A stretch of DNA of 64,000 bases. Source: Clusia tigrina. Taxonomy: Eukaryota > Arthropoda > Insecta > Diptera > Clusiidae. Numbering within the stretch: the first letter of the stretch is position 1; every line of letters begins with the position of its first letter. A model generated the notes under the pieces. The model did not search any database. It was not told where the DNA came from and saw only the letters and a list, made by a program, of their open reading frames with translations. Shown here piece by piece: positions 34,819 through 48,335 of this stretch. The stretch is taken from positions 213,202,325 through 213,266,324 of the forward strand of contig OV050030.1 of the NCBI GenBank assembly GCA_920105625.2. Reading direction: 5' to 3'. The position numbers and the translations under genes are program-made.

Positions 34819-35511
34819 TTAAATATAAAATTAACAAAATCACCAGCTTATCATCCCCAAAGCAATGGTTTGGCTGAACGTGGAGTTCAAACAATTAAAA
34901 ATTGTTTAAAAAAATATTTATCAGATGAAAAGTTGAAATATTTACCTATTCAAGTAAAATTATATAAAATTTTAATGTGCTACAATAATACACCATGTAC
35001 AACAACCAATAAAACCCCTAATAATATAATATTTTCATATCAACCTATAACATTGCTGAATTCTTTATCTAAGAAAACTGTAACATTTAAGAAAAATAAT
35101 AATAACAACACTTTAGCATATCCTAAACATTATAATGAAAAATGTAAAACTAAAATTTTACAAGAGCCAATTTTTAAAAAAGGGCAAAAAGTATTATATA
35201 GGAATCATTTTAAAGATTATGTTAACTGGATTCCAGCTATAATACATGAAGTTATAAGCCCACATACCTATAAAATAAATGTTTATAATTCAGTGAGATT
35301 TGCTCAAAAAAATCAGATTAGACATTCTACATTGGAAGATAGGTATCACCCATTGATTCCAAATGAAGAACCTAGAACAAACACGGAAACTGAAACTATT
35401 GATCAGCCTCAAAAGAAAAAGAAACGATATAATAAAGTATTACATGAATCTATACCTTTAAGAAGATCTAAACGCAAAATTGTTAAACCTAGTTACATTC
35501 AAAATAAATAA
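34819..35511 (+). pseudogene. pol: Integrase, C-terminal half (catalytic Glu and C-terminal domain)
   Basis: Frame 1 resumes at 34,819, right after the Helitron. It shows 'YHPQSNGLAERGVQ', with the catalytic Glu at 34,876-34,878, then a long integrase C-terminal region including 'FKKGQKVLYRNHF' and 'WIPAIIHEVISPHTYKI', typical of the GPY/F-like domain, and a basic tail 'LRRSKRKIVKPSYIQ' before the TAA at 35,509-35,511. No stop or frameshift was seen in this 230-codon part. Skipping the Helitron leaves exactly 35 residues between the second Asp and the Glu, the classic D-D-35-E spacing. Confidence 0.92.
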
Positions 35512-35647
35512 TATTAAATTAAAAATAGTGATGTATTATAATACAATAATTTTAAATATTAAAACATATTCATGAATTATTAATTTTTATTGTAAATTTA
35601 TTTAAAAATGAAATACATTTATTTTTAGTAGATAAGACAAGTTTTAT

Positions 35648-35661
35648 AAAAAAGGGGAAAA
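35648..35661 (+). promoter_or_regulatory. Polypurine tract for plus-strand priming
   Basis: AAAAAAGGGGAAAA, all purine, directly abuts the 3' LTR start. This is the expected position and composition for the RNase H-resistant primer of LTR retroelements. The 136 bases between the pol stop and this tract are AT-rich and hold no other feature I can see. Confidence 0.85.
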
Positions 35662-35896
35662 TGTAATGTATTTCGCATATACTAAAATAACTAATATTTA
35701 CTCTCGAGTGTAACCTCATAAATTACTATAATGCATTGCGTTGATGATGACATTCTTGAGTATCGATTGCACGCTAGTTTAGTTTTATGAAAACCACTGA
35801 ACTGTACTCATCTATTTCTCTCTGAATAAATATACCCAATAGTAAAGACCAAAAACCAGTTGTTAATAATTTAATGATGGACCAGAGGATATAATA
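35662..35896 (+). repeat. 3' long terminal repeat
   Basis: 235 bp, direct copy of 30,210-30,444 with six substitutions. AATAAA lies at 35,825-35,830. It is preceded by the polypurine tract and followed at once by satellite sequence, so this end is intact. Confidence 0.96.
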
Positions 35897-38800
35897 CCCT
35901 TGAGTCCCAAATCAAACACTGATAAAACTTCAAATGGCCCTAACCTCTACACGGTGCGTCCTATACCCATCAAAGTTTGTAACAATCAAATGTTTGTAAC
36001 TTTTTACTGGAGCGTCATAAAATCTTGAAATTTTGTGACAATAAAGTACTCGAGCCTCTTGTAAAGTTAAGCAATCGCTCATACCTATGCCACCCTTGAG
36101 TCCCAAATCAAACACTGATAAAATTTCAAATGGCCCTAACTTCTATACGGTGCGTCCTATACCCATCAAATTTTGTAAAAATCAAATGTTTGTAACTTTT
36201 TACTGGAGCGTCATAAAATCTTGAAATTTTGTGACAATAAAGTACTCGAGCCTCTTGTCGATTTAAGCTACCACTCATAGCTATGCTACCCTTGAGTCCC
36301 AAATCAAACACTGATAAAACTTCAAATGGCCCTAACTTCTATAGGGTGTATCCTACACCTATTAAAGTTTTCTACGTTCAAATGCTTGTAACTTCTTACT
36401 GGAGAGTCATAAAATCTTGAAATTTTGTGACAATAAAGTACTCGAGCCTCTTGTAAAGTTAAGCAATCGCTCATAGGTATGCTACCCTTGAGTCCCAAAT
36501 CAACCACTGCTAAACTTCAAATGGCCCTAACGGTGCGTCATATACCTATCAAAGTTTGCAACAATCAATTGCTTGCAACTTTTTACGGTACCGTCATAAA
36601 ATCTTGAAATTTTGTGACAATAAAGTACTCGAGCCTCTTGTAAAGTTAAGCAATCGCTCATAGCTATGCCACCCTTGAGTCCCAAATCAAACACTGATAA
36701 AACTTCAAATGGCCCTAACTTCTATACGGTGCGTCCTATACCCATCAAATTTTGTAACAATCAAATGTTTGTAACTTTTTACTGGAGCGTCATAAAATCT
36801 TGAAATTTTGTGACAATAAAGTACTCGAGCCTCTTGTCAATTTAAGCTATCACTCAGAGCTATGATACCCTTGAGTCCCAAATCAAACACTGATAAAATT
36901 TCAAATGGCCCTAACGGTGCGTCATATACCTATCAAAGTTTGCAACAATCAAGTGCTTGTAACTTTTTACTGGAGCGTCATAAAATCTGGAAATTTTGTG
37001 AGAATAAAGTACTCGAGCCTCTTATCAATTTAAGCTATCGCTCATAGCTATGCTACCCTTGAGTCCCAAATCAAACACTGATAAAACTTGAAATGGCCCT
37101 AACGGTGCGTCATATACCTATCAAAGTTTGCAAAAATCAAGTGCTTGTAAGTTTTTACTGGAGCGTCATAAAATCTGGAAATTTTGTGAGAATAAAGTAC
37201 TCGAGCCTCTTGTAAAGTTAAGCAATCGCTCATAGCTATGCTACCCTTGAGTCCCAAATCAACCACTGCTAAAACTTCAAATGGCCCTAACGGTGCGTCA
37301 TATACCTATCAAAGTTTGCAACAACCAATTGCTTGCAACTTTTTAGGGTAGCGTCATAAAATCTTGAAATTTTGTAACAATAAAGTACTAGAGCCTCTTA
37401 TCAATTTAAGCTATCGCTCATAGGTATGCTACCCTTGAGTCCCAAATCAAACACTGATAAAACTTCGAATGGCCCTAACCTCTATACGGTGCGTCCTATA
37501 CCCATCAAAGTTTGTAACAATCAAATATTTGTAACTTTTTACTGGAGCGTCATAAAATCTTCAAATTTTGTGACAATAAAGTATTCGAGCCTCTTGTAAA
37601 TTTAAGCTTTCACTCATAGCTATGCTACCCTTGAGTCCCAAATCAAACACTGATAAAACTTCAAATGGCCCTAATTTCTATACGGTGCGTCCTGTACTCA
37701 CCAAAGTTTGTAACAATCAAATGTTTGAAACTTCTTACTGGAGCGTCATAAAATCTTGAAATTTTGTGACAATAAAGTACTCGAGCCTCTTGTCAATTTA
37801 AGCTATCACTCATAGCTATGCTACCCTTGAGTCCCACATCAAACACTGATAAACCTTCAAATGGCCCTAACTTCTATACGGTGCGTCCTGTACTCATCAA
37901 AGTTTGTAACAATCAAATGTTTGAAACTTTTTACTGGAGCGTCATAAAATCTTGAAATTTTGTGACAATAAAGTACTCGAGCCTCTTGTCAATTTAAGCT
38001 ATCACTCATAGCTATGCTACCCTTGAGTCCCAAATCAAACACCGATAAACATTCAAATGGCCCTAACGGTGCGTGATATACCTATCAAAGTTTGTAACAA
38101 TCAAATGTTTGTAACTTTTTACTGGAGCGTCATAAAATCTGGAAATTTTGTGTCAATAAAGTACTCGAGCCTCTTGTCAATTTAAGCTATCGCTCATAGC
38201 TATGCTACCCTTGAGTCCCAAATCAAACACTGATAAAACTTCAAATGGCCCTAACTTCTATACGGTGCGTCCTATACCTATCAAAGTTTCCAACAATCAT
38301 ATGCTTGTAACTTTTTTCTGGAGCTTAATAAAATCTTGAAATTTTGTGACAATAAAGTACTCGAGCCGCTTATCAATTTAAGCTATCGCTCATAGATATG
38401 CTACCCTTGAGTCCCAAATCAAACACTGATAAAACTTCAAGTGGCCCTAAATTCTATACGGTGCGTCCTATACCCATCAAATTTTGTAACAATCAAATGT
38501 TTGTAACTTTTTACTGGAGCGTCATAAAATCTTGAAATTTTGTGACAATAAAGTACTCGAGCCTCTTGTCAATTTAAGCTATCACTTATAGCTATGCTAC
38601 CCTTGAGTCCCAAATCAAGCACTGATAAAACTTCAAATGGCCCTAACGGTGCGTCATATACCTATCAAAGTTTGCAACAATCAAGTGCTTGTAACTTTTT
38701 ACTGGAGCGTCATAAAATCTGGAAATTTTGAGAGAATAAAGTACTCGAGCCTCTTATCTATTTAAGCTATCGCTCATAGATATGCTACCCTTGAGTCCCA

Positions 38801-39602
38801 AATCAAACACTGATAAAACTTCAAATAGCCCTAACGGTGCGTCATATACCTATCAAAGTTTGCAACAATCAAGTGCTTGTAACTTTTTACATGAGCGTCA
38901 TAAAATCTGGAAATTTTGTGAGAATAAGGTACTCGAGCCTCTTATCAATTTAAGCTATCGCTCATAGCTATGCTACCCTTGAGTCCCAAATCAAACACGT
39001 ATAAAAATTTAAATGTCCCTAACTTCTATACGATGCGTCCCACACCTATCAAAGTTTGCAATAATCAATTGCTTGCAACTTTTTACGGGAGCGTCGTAAT
39101 ATCTTGAAATTTCGCAACAATAAAGTACTCGAGCCTCTTATCAATTTAAGCTATCGCTCATAGCTTTGCTACCCATGAGTCCTAGATCAAACACTGATAA
39201 AACTTCAAATAGCCCTAACTTCTATACGGTGCGTCCTACACCCATCAAAGTTTGTAACAATCAAATGTTTGTAACTTTTTACTGGAGCGACATAAAATCT
39301 TGAAATTTTGTGACAATAAAGTACTCGAGCCTCTTGTCAATTTAAGCTATCACTCATAGCTATGCTACCCTTGAGTCCTAAATCAAACACTGATAGAACT
39401 TCAAATGGCCCTAACTTCTATAGGGTGCATCCTACACCTATCAAAGTTTTCAACGTTCAAATCTAGAAATTTTGTGACAATAAAGTACTCGAGCCTCTTG
39501 TAAAGTTAAGCAATCGCTCATAGCTATGCTACCCTTGAGTTCCAAATCAACCACTGCTAAACTTCAAATGGCCCTAACGGTGCGTCATATACCTATCAAA
39601 GT
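35897..39602. repeat. Satellite block right of the retroelement
   Basis: About 19 monomers. C-type 'gagaataaagtactcgagcc' units lie at 36,862-37,200 and 38,782-38,967. Variants with 'tcctgtactca(c/t)caaag' and 'tttgaaac' begin near 37,690. One monomer near 39,463 lost about 33 bp ('gttcaaatctagaaatttt'), probably between two AAAT copies. Confidence 0.85.
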
Positions 39603-42600
39603 TTGCAACAATCAATTGCTTGCAACTTTTTACGGAAGCGTCATAAAATCTGGAAATTTTGTGACAATAAAGTATTCGAGCCTCTTGTCAATTTAAGCTA
39701 TCACTCAGAGCCCTTGAGTCCCAAATCAAAGACTGATAAAACTTCAAATGGCCCTAACGGTGCGTCATATACCTATCAAAGTTTGCAACAATCAAGTGCT
39801 TGTAACTTTTTACTGGAGCGTCATAAAATCTGGAAATTTTGTGAGAATAAAGTACTCGAGCCTCTTATCAATTTAAGCTATCGCTCATAGCTATGCTACC
39901 CTTGAGTCCCAAATCAAACACTGATAAAACTTCAAATGGCCCTAACGGTGCGTCATATACCTATCAAAGTTTGCAACAATCAAGTGCTTGTAACTTTTTA
40001 CTGGAGCGTCATAAAATCTGGAAATTTTGTGAGAATAAAGTACTCGAGCCTCTTATCAATTTAAGCTATCGCTCATAGCTATGCTACCCTTGAGTCCCAA
40101 ATCAAACACGTATAAAACTTCAAATGGCCCTAACTTCTATACGGTGCGTCCCACACCTATCAAAGTTTGCAACAATCAATTGCTTGCAACTTTTTGCGGG
40201 AGCGTCGTAATATCTTGTAATTTTGCAACAATAAAGTACTCGAGCCTCTTATCAATTTAAGCTATCGCTCATAGCTTTGCTACCCTTGAGTCCTAGATCA
40301 AACACTGATAAAACTTCAAATAGCCCTGACTTCTATACGGTGCGTCCTATACCCATCAAAGTTTGTAACAATCAAATGTTTGTAACTTTTTACTGGAGCG
40401 ACATAAAATCTTGAAATTTTGTGACAATAAAGTACTCGAGCCTCTTGTCAATTTAAGCTATCACTCATAGCTATGCTACCCTTGAGTCCCAAATCAAACA
40501 CTGATAAAGCTTCAAATGGCCCTAACTTCTAAAGGGTGCTTCCTACACCTATCAAAGTTTTCAACGTTCAAATGCTTGTAACTTCTTACTGGAGAGTCAT
40601 AAAATCTTGAAATTTTGTAACAATAAAGTACTTGAGCCTCTTGTAAAGTTAAGCAATCGCTCATAGCTATGCTACCCTTGAGTCCCAAATCAACCACTGC
40701 TAAAACTTCAAATGGCCCTAACGGTGCGTCATATACCTATCAAAGTTTGCAACAATCAATTGCTTGCAACTTTTTATGGTAGCGTCATAAAATCTTGAAA
40801 TTTTGTAACAATAAAGTACTAGAGCCTCTTATCAATTTAAGCTATCGCTCATAGCTATGCTACCCTTGAGTCTCAAATCAAACACTGATAAAACTTCGAA
40901 TGGCCCTAACCTTTATACGGTGCGTCCTATACCCATCAAAGTTTGTAACAATCAAATATTTGTAACTTTTTACTGGAGCGTCATAAAATCTTGAAATTTT
41001 GTGACAATAAAGTATTCGAGCCTCTTGTAAATTTAAGCTTTCACTCATAACTATGCTACCCTTGAGTCCCAAATCAAACACTGATAAAACTTCAAATGGC
41101 CCTAATTTCTATACGGTGCGTCCTGTACTCACCAAAGTTTGTAACAATCAAATGTTTGAAACTTTTTACTGGAGCGTCATAAAATCTTGAAATTTTGTGA
41201 CAATAAAGTACTCGAGCCTCTTGTCAATTTAAGCTATCACTCATAGCTATGCTACCCTTGAGTCCCAAATCAAACACTGATAAAACTTCAAATGGCCCTA
41301 ATTTCTATACGGTGCGTCCTGTCCTCACCAAAGTTTGTAACAATCAAATGTTTGAAACTTTTTACTGGAGCGTCATAAAATCTTGAAATTTTGTGACAAT
41401 AAAGTACTCGGGCCTCTTGTCAATTTAAGCTATCACTCATAGCTATGCTACCCTTGAGTCCCACATCAAACACTGAAAAACATTCAAATGGCCCTAACTT
41501 CTATACGGTGCGTCCTGTACTCATCAAAGTTTGTAACAATCAAATGTTTGAAACTTTTTACTGGAGCGTCATAAAATCTTGAAATTTTGTGACAATAAAG
41601 TACTCGAGCTTCTTGTCAATTTAAGCTATCACTCATAGCTATGCTACCCTTGAGTCCCAAATCAAACACTGATAAACCTTCAAATGGCCCTAACGGTGCG
41701 TGATATACCTATCAAAGTTTGCAACAATCAAATGTTTGAAACTTCTTACTGGAGAGTCATAAAATCTTGAAATTTTGTGACAATAAAGTACGCGAGCCTC
41801 TTGTAAACTTAAGCAACCGCTCATAGCTATGCCACCCTTGAGTCCCAAATCAAACACTGATAAAACTTCAAATGGCCCTAACTTCTATACGGTGCGTCCT
41901 ATTCCCGTCAAAGTTTGTAACTATCAAATGTTTGTAACTTTTTACTGGAGCCTCATAAAATCTGGAAATTTTGTGTCAATAAAGTACTCGAGCCTCTTGT
42001 CAATTTAAGCTATCGCTCATAGCTATGCTACCCTTGAGTCCCAAATCAAACACTGATAAAACTTCAAATGGCCCTAACTTCTATACGGTGCGTCCTATAC
42101 CTATCAAAGTTTCCAACAATCAAATGGTTGTAACTTTTTTCTGGAGCTTAATAAAATCTTGAAATTTTGTGACAATAAAGTACTCGAGCCGCTTATCAAT
42201 TTAAGCTATCGCTCATAGCTATGCTACCCTTGAGTCCCAAATCAAACACTGATAAAACTTCAAGTGGCCCTAAATTCTATACGGTGCGTCCTATACCCAT
42301 CAAATTTTGTAACAATCAAATGTTTGTAACTTTTTACTGGAGCGTCATAAAATCTTGAAATTTTGTGACAATAAAGTACTCGCGCCTTTTGTCAATTTAA
42401 GCTATCACTTTTAGCTATGCTACCCTTGAGTCCCAAATCAAGCACTGATAAAACTTCAAATGGCCCTAACGGTGCGTCATATACCTATCAAAGTTTGCAA
42501 CAATCAAGTGCTTGTAACTTTTTACTGGAGCGTCATAAAATCTGGAAATTTTGAGAGAATAAAGTACTCGAGCCTCTTATCTATTTAAGCTATCGCTCAT

Positions 42601-45600
42601 AGATATGCTACCCTTGAGTCCCAAATCCAACACTGATAAAACTTCAAATGGCCCTAACGGTGCGTCATATACCTATCAAAGTTTGCAACAATCAAGTGCT
42701 TGTAACTATTTACAAGAGCGTCATAAAATCTGGAAATTTTGTGAGAATAAGGTACTCGAGCCTCTTATCAATTTAAGCTATCGCTCATAGCTATGCTACC
42801 CTTGAGTCCCAAATCAAACACGTATAAAAATTTAAATGGCCCTAACTTCTATACGATGCGTCCCACACCTATCAAAGTTTGCAATAATCAATTGCTTGCA
42901 CCTTTTTACTGTAGCGTCATAAAATCTTGAAATTTTGTAACAATAAAGTACTAGAGCCTCTTATCAATTTAAGCTATCACTCATAGATATGCTACCCTTG
43001 AGTCCCAAATCAAACACTGATAAAACTTCAAATGGCCCTAACTTCTATACGGTGTGTCCTATACCTATCAAAGTTTCCAACAATCAAATGCTTGTAACTT
43101 TTTTCTGGAGTTTAATAAAATCTTGAAATTTTGTGACAATAAAGTACTCGAGCCGCTTATCAATTTAAGCTATCGCTCATAGCTATGCTACCCTTGAGTC
43201 CCAAATCAAACACTAATAAAACTTCAAGTGGCCCTAAATTCTATACGGTGCGTCCTATACCCATCAAATTTTGTAACAATCAAATGTTTGTAACTTTTTA
43301 CTGGAGCGTCATAAAATCTTGAAATTTTGTGACAATAAAGTACTCGAGCCTTTTGTCAATTTAAGCTATCACTTATAGCTATGCTACCCTTGAGTCCCAA
43401 ATCAAGCACTGATAAAACTTCAAATGGCGCTAACGGTGCGTCATATATCTATCAAGGTTTGCAACAATCAATTGCTTGCACCTTTTTACTGTAGCGTCAT
43501 AAAATCTTGAAATTTTGTAACAATAAAGTACTAGAGCCTCTTATCAATTTAAGCTATCGCTCATAGCTATGCTACCCTTGAGTCCGAAATCAAACACTAA
43601 TAAAACTTCAAATGGCCCTAACCTCTATACGGTGCGTCCTATACCCATCAAAGTTTGTAACAATCAAATATTTGTAACTTTTTACTGGAGCGTCATAAAA
43701 TCTTGAAATTTTGTGACAATAAAGTACTCGAGCCTCTTGTCAATTTAAGCTATCACTCATAGCTATGGTACCCTTGAGTCCCAAATCAAACACTGATAAA
43801 ACTTCAAATGGCCCTAACTTCTATTCGGTGCGTCCTATAGTCATCAAAGTTTGTAACAATCTAATGTTTGAAACTTTTTACTGGAGCGTCATAAAATCTT
43901 GAAATTTTGTGACAATAAAGTATTCGAGCCTCTTGTCAATTTAAGCTATCACTCATAGCTATGCTACCCTTGAGTCCCAAATCAAACACTGATAAACCTT
44001 CAAATGGCCCTAACGGTGCGTGATATACCTATCAAAGTTTGCAACAATCAAATGTTTGAAACTTCTTACTGGAGAGTCATAAAATCTTGAAATTTTGTGA
44101 CAATAAAGTACTCGAGCCTCTTGTCAATTTAAGCTATCACTCATAGCTATGCTACCCTTGAGTCCCAAATCAAACACTGATAAAGCTTCAAATGGCCCTA
44201 ACTTCTAAAGGGTGCTTCCTACACCTATCAAAGTTTTCAACGTTCAAATGCTTGTAACTTCTTACTGGAGAGTCATAAAATCTTGAAATTTTGTAACAAT
44301 AAAGTACTTGAGCCTCTTGTAAAGTTAAGCAATCGCTCATAGCTATGCTACCCTTGAGTCCCAAATCAACCACTGCTAAAACTTCAAATGGCCCTAACGG
44401 TGCGTCATATAATTATCAAAGTTTGCAACAATCAATTGCTTGCAACTTTTTACGGTAGCGTCATAAAATCTTGAAATTTTGTAACAATAAAGTAGCCTCT
44501 TATCAATTTAAGCTATCGCTCATAGCTATGCTACCCTTGAGTCCCAAATCAAACACTGATAAAACTTCGAATGGCCCTAACCTTTATACGGTGCGTCCTA
44601 TACCCATCAAAGTTTGTAACAATCAAATATTTGTAACTTTTTACTGGAGCGTCATAAAATCTTGAAATTTTGTGACAATAAAGTATTCGAGCCTCTTGAA
44701 AATTTAAGCTTTCACTCATAGCTATGCTACCCTTGAGTCCCAAATCAAACACTGATAAAACTTCAAATGGCCCTAATTTCTATACGGTGCGTCCTGTACT
44801 CACCAAAGTTTGTAACAATCAAATGTTTGAAACTTTTTACTGGAGCGTCATAAAATCTTGAAATTTTGTGACAATAAAGTACTCGAGCCTCTTGTCAATT
44901 TAAGCTATCACTCATAGCTATGCTACCCTTGAGTCCCAAATCAAACACTGATAAACCTTCAAATGGCCCTAACGGTGCGTGATATACCTATCAAAGTTTG
45001 CAACAATCAAATGTTTGAAACTTCTTACTGGAGAGTCATAAAATCTTGAAATTTTGTGACAATAAAGTACGCGAGCCTCTTGTAAACTTAAGCAACCGCT
45101 CATAGCTATGCCACCCTTGAGTCCCAAATCAAACACTGATAAAACTTCAAATGGCCCTAACTTCTATACGGTGCGTCCTATTCCCGTCAAAGTTTGTAAC
45201 TATCAAATGTTTGTAACTTTTTACTGGAGCCTCATAAAATCTGGAAATTTTGTGTCAATAAAGTACTCGAGCCTCTTGTCAATTTAAGCTATCGCTCATA
45301 GCTATGCTACCCTTGAGTCCCAAATCAAATACTGATAAAACTTCAAATGGCCCTAACTTCTATACGGTGCGTCCTATACCTATCAAAGTTTCCAACAATC
45401 AAATGGTTGTAACTTTTTTCTGGAGCTTAATAAAATCTTGAAATTTTGTGACAATAAAGTACTCGAGCCGCTTATCAATTTAAGCTATCGCTCATAGCTA
45501 TGCTACCCTTGAGTCCCAAATCAAACACTGATAAAACTTCAAGTGGCCCTAAATTCTATACGGTGCGTCCTATACCCATCAAATTTTGTAACAATCAAAT

Positions 45601-45695
45601 GTTTGTAACTTTTTACTGGAGCGTCATAAAATCTTGAAGTTTTGTGACAATAAAGTAATCGCGCCTTTTCTCAATTTAAGCTATCACTTATAGCT
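39603..45695. repeat. Satellite block with about 3.67-kb spaced copies
   Basis: Two near-identical 188-bp C monomers sit in tandem at 39,705-40,080. The segment starting 40,512 recurs at 44,188 (offset 3,676, falling to 3,671 after a 5-bp loss near 44,492). A rare monomer with 'gtacgcgagcctcttg' and 'taaacttaagcaaccgctc' is at 41,788 and 45,067. A short monomer near 39,712 lacks 'ctatgcta'. Confidence 0.83.
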
Positions 45696-47051
45696 ATGCT
45701 ACCCTTGAGTCCCAAATCAAGCACTGATAAAACTTCAAATGGCCCTAACGGTGCGTCATATACCTATCAAAGTTTGCAACAATCAAGTGCTTGTAACTTT
45801 TTACAAGAGCGTCATAAAATCTGGAAATTTTGTGAGAATAAGGTACTCGAGCCTCTTATCAATTTAAGCTATCGCTCATAGCTATGCTACCCTTGAGTCC
45901 CAAATCAAACACGTATAAAAATTTAAATGTCCCTAACTTCTATACGATGCGTCCCACACCTATCAAAGTTTGCAATAATCAATTGCTTGCACCTTTTTAC
46001 TGTAGCGTCATAAAATCTTGAAATTTTGTAACAATAAAGTACTAGAGCCTCTTATCAATTTAAGCTATCACTCATAGCTATGCTACCCTTGAGTCCCAAA
46101 TCAAACACTGATAAAACTTCAAATGGCCCTAACTTCTATACGGTGCGTCCTATACCTATCAAAGTTTCCAACAATCAAATGCTTGTAACTTTTTTCTGGA
46201 GCTTAATAAAATCTTGAAATTTTGTGACAATAAAGTACTCGAGCCGCTTATCAATTTAAGCTATCGCTCATAGCTATGCTACCCTTGAGTCCCAAATCAA
46301 ACACTGATAAAACTTCAAGTGGCCCTAAATTCTATACGGTGCGTCCTATACCCATCAAATTTTGTAACAATCAAATGTTTGTAACTTTTTACTGGAGCGT
46401 CATAAAATCTTGAAATTTTGTGACAATAAAGTACTCGAGCCTTTTGTCAATTTAAGCTATCACTTATAGCTATGCTACCCTTGAGTCCCAAATCAAGCAC
46501 TGATAAAACTTCAAATGGCGCTAACGGTGCGTCATATACCTATCAAGGTTTGCAACAATCAATTGCTTGCACCTTTTTACTGTAGCGTCATAAAATCTTG
46601 AAATTTTGTAACAATAAAGTACTAGAGCCTCTTATCAATTTAAGCTATCGCTCATAGCTATGCTACCCTTGAGTCAGAAATCAAACACTAATTAAACTTC
46701 AAATGGCCCTAACCTCTATACGGTGCGTCCTATACCCATCAAAGTTTGTAACAATCAAATATTTGTAACTTTTTACTGGAGCGTCATAAAATCTTGAAAT
46801 TTTGTGACAATAAAGTACTCGAGCCTCTTGTCAATTTAAGCTATCATTCATAGCTATGGTACCCTTGAGTCCCAAATCAAACACAGATAAAACTTCAAAT
46901 GGCCCTAACTTCTATTCGGTGCGTCCTATAGTCATCAAAGTTTGTAACAATCAAATGTTTGAAACTTTTTACTGGAGCGTCATAAAATCTGGAAATTTTG
47001 AGAGAATAAAGTACTCGAGCCTCTTATCTATTTAAGCTATCGCTCATAGAT
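45696..47051. repeat. 1,356-bp (seven-monomer) repeat, copy 1
   Basis: Matches 47,052-48,335 at an offset of 1,356 bp. Shared rare variants are 'tttgcaataatcaattgc' with 'acctttttactgtagc', 'tttctggagcttaataaaa', and a head reading 'gagtcagaaatcaaacac'. The match fades near 46,980, where a C-type tail ('gagagaataaag') takes over. Confidence 0.87.
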
Positions 47052-48335
47052 ATGCTACCCTTGAGTCCCAAATCAAACACTGATAAAACTTCAAATGGCC
47101 CTAACGGTGCGTCATATACCTATCAAAGTTTGCAACAATCAAGTGCTTGTAACTTTTTACAAGAGCGTCATAAAATCTGGAAATTTTGTGAGAATAAGGT
47201 ACTCGAGCCTCTTATCAATTTAAGCTATCGCTCATAGCTATGCTACCCTTGAGTCCCAAATCAAACACGTATAAAAATTTAAATGGCCCTAACTTCTATA
47301 CGATGCGTCCCACACCTATCAAAGTTTGCAATAATCAATTGCTTGCACCTTTTTACTGTAGCGTCATAAAATCTTGAAATTTTGTAACAATAAAGTACTA
47401 GAGCCTCTTATCAATTTAAGCTATCACTCATAGCTATGCTACCCTTGAGTCCCAAATCAAACACTGATAAAACTTCAAATGGCCCTAACTTCTATACGGT
47501 GCGTCCTATACCTATCAAAGTTTCCAACAATCAAATGCTTGTAACTTTTTTCTGGAGCTTAATAAAATCTTGAAATTTTGTGACAATAAAGTACTCGAGC
47601 CGCTTATCAATTTAAGCTATAGCTCATAGCTATGCTACCCTTGAGTCCCAAATCAAACACTGATAAAACTTCAAGTGGCCCTAAATTCTATACGGTGCGT
47701 CCTATACCCATCAAATTTTGTAACAATCAAATGTTTGTAACTTTTTACTGGAGCGTCATAAAATCTTGAAATTTTGTGACAATAAAGTACTCGAGAATTT
47801 TGTCAATTTAAGCTATCACTTATAGCTATGCTACCCTTGAGTCCCAAATCAAGCACTGATAAAACTTCAAATGGCGCTAACGGTGCGTCATATACCTATC
47901 AAGGTTTGCAACAATCAATTGCTTGCACCTTTTTACTGTAGCGTCATAAAATCTTGAAATTTTGTAACAATAAAGTACTAGAGCCTCTTATCAATTTAAG
48001 CTATCGCTCATAGCTATGCTACCCTTGAGTCAGAAATCAAACACTAATTAAACTTCAAATGGCCCTAACCTCTATACGGTGCGTCCTATACCCATCAAAG
48101 TTTGTAACAATCAAATATTTGTAACTTTTTACTGGAGCGTCATAAAATCTTGAAATTTTGTGACAATAAAGTACTCGAGCCTCTTGTCAATTTAAGCTAT
48201 CACTCATAGCTATGGTACCCTTGAGTCCCAAATCAAACACAGATAAAACTTCAAATGGCCCTAACTTCTATTCGGTGCGTCCTATAGTCATCAAAGTTTG
48301 TAACAATCAAATGTTTGAAACTTTTTACTGGAGCG
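47052..48335. repeat. 1,356-bp repeat, copy 2
   Basis: Tandem partner of 45,696-47,051. Its first part recurs again at 51,124 (offset 4,072), so the same monomer set was amplified more than once. Confidence 0.87.

Larger units (their letters stand above)
30210..35896 (+). mobile_element. Defective Ty3/gypsy LTR retrotransposon (Mag/K02A2.6-like), 5,687 bp with nested Helitron
   Basis: Two 235-bp LTRs bound the element. Next to the 5' LTR is a candidate primer-binding site and next to the 3' LTR a purine tract. Between them lie, in order, a gag fragment, reverse transcriptase, RNase H and integrase, which is the Ty3/gypsy order. The integrase zinc-finger region ('LHENHDGIVRSK', 'SVWWPKIDQNI') and the RT segment ('INTHKGLFQYARLPFG') resemble the Mag/K02A2.6-like lineage as I know it. 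The flanks show 'cctt' at 30,206-30,209 and 'ccctt' at 35,897-35,901, consistent with a 4-5 bp target duplication within 'gctacccttgag', with one C lost on the left. Gag C-terminus, protease and the front of RT are missing, and pol has a frameshift and three stops, so it cannot move on its own. Confidence 0.95.
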
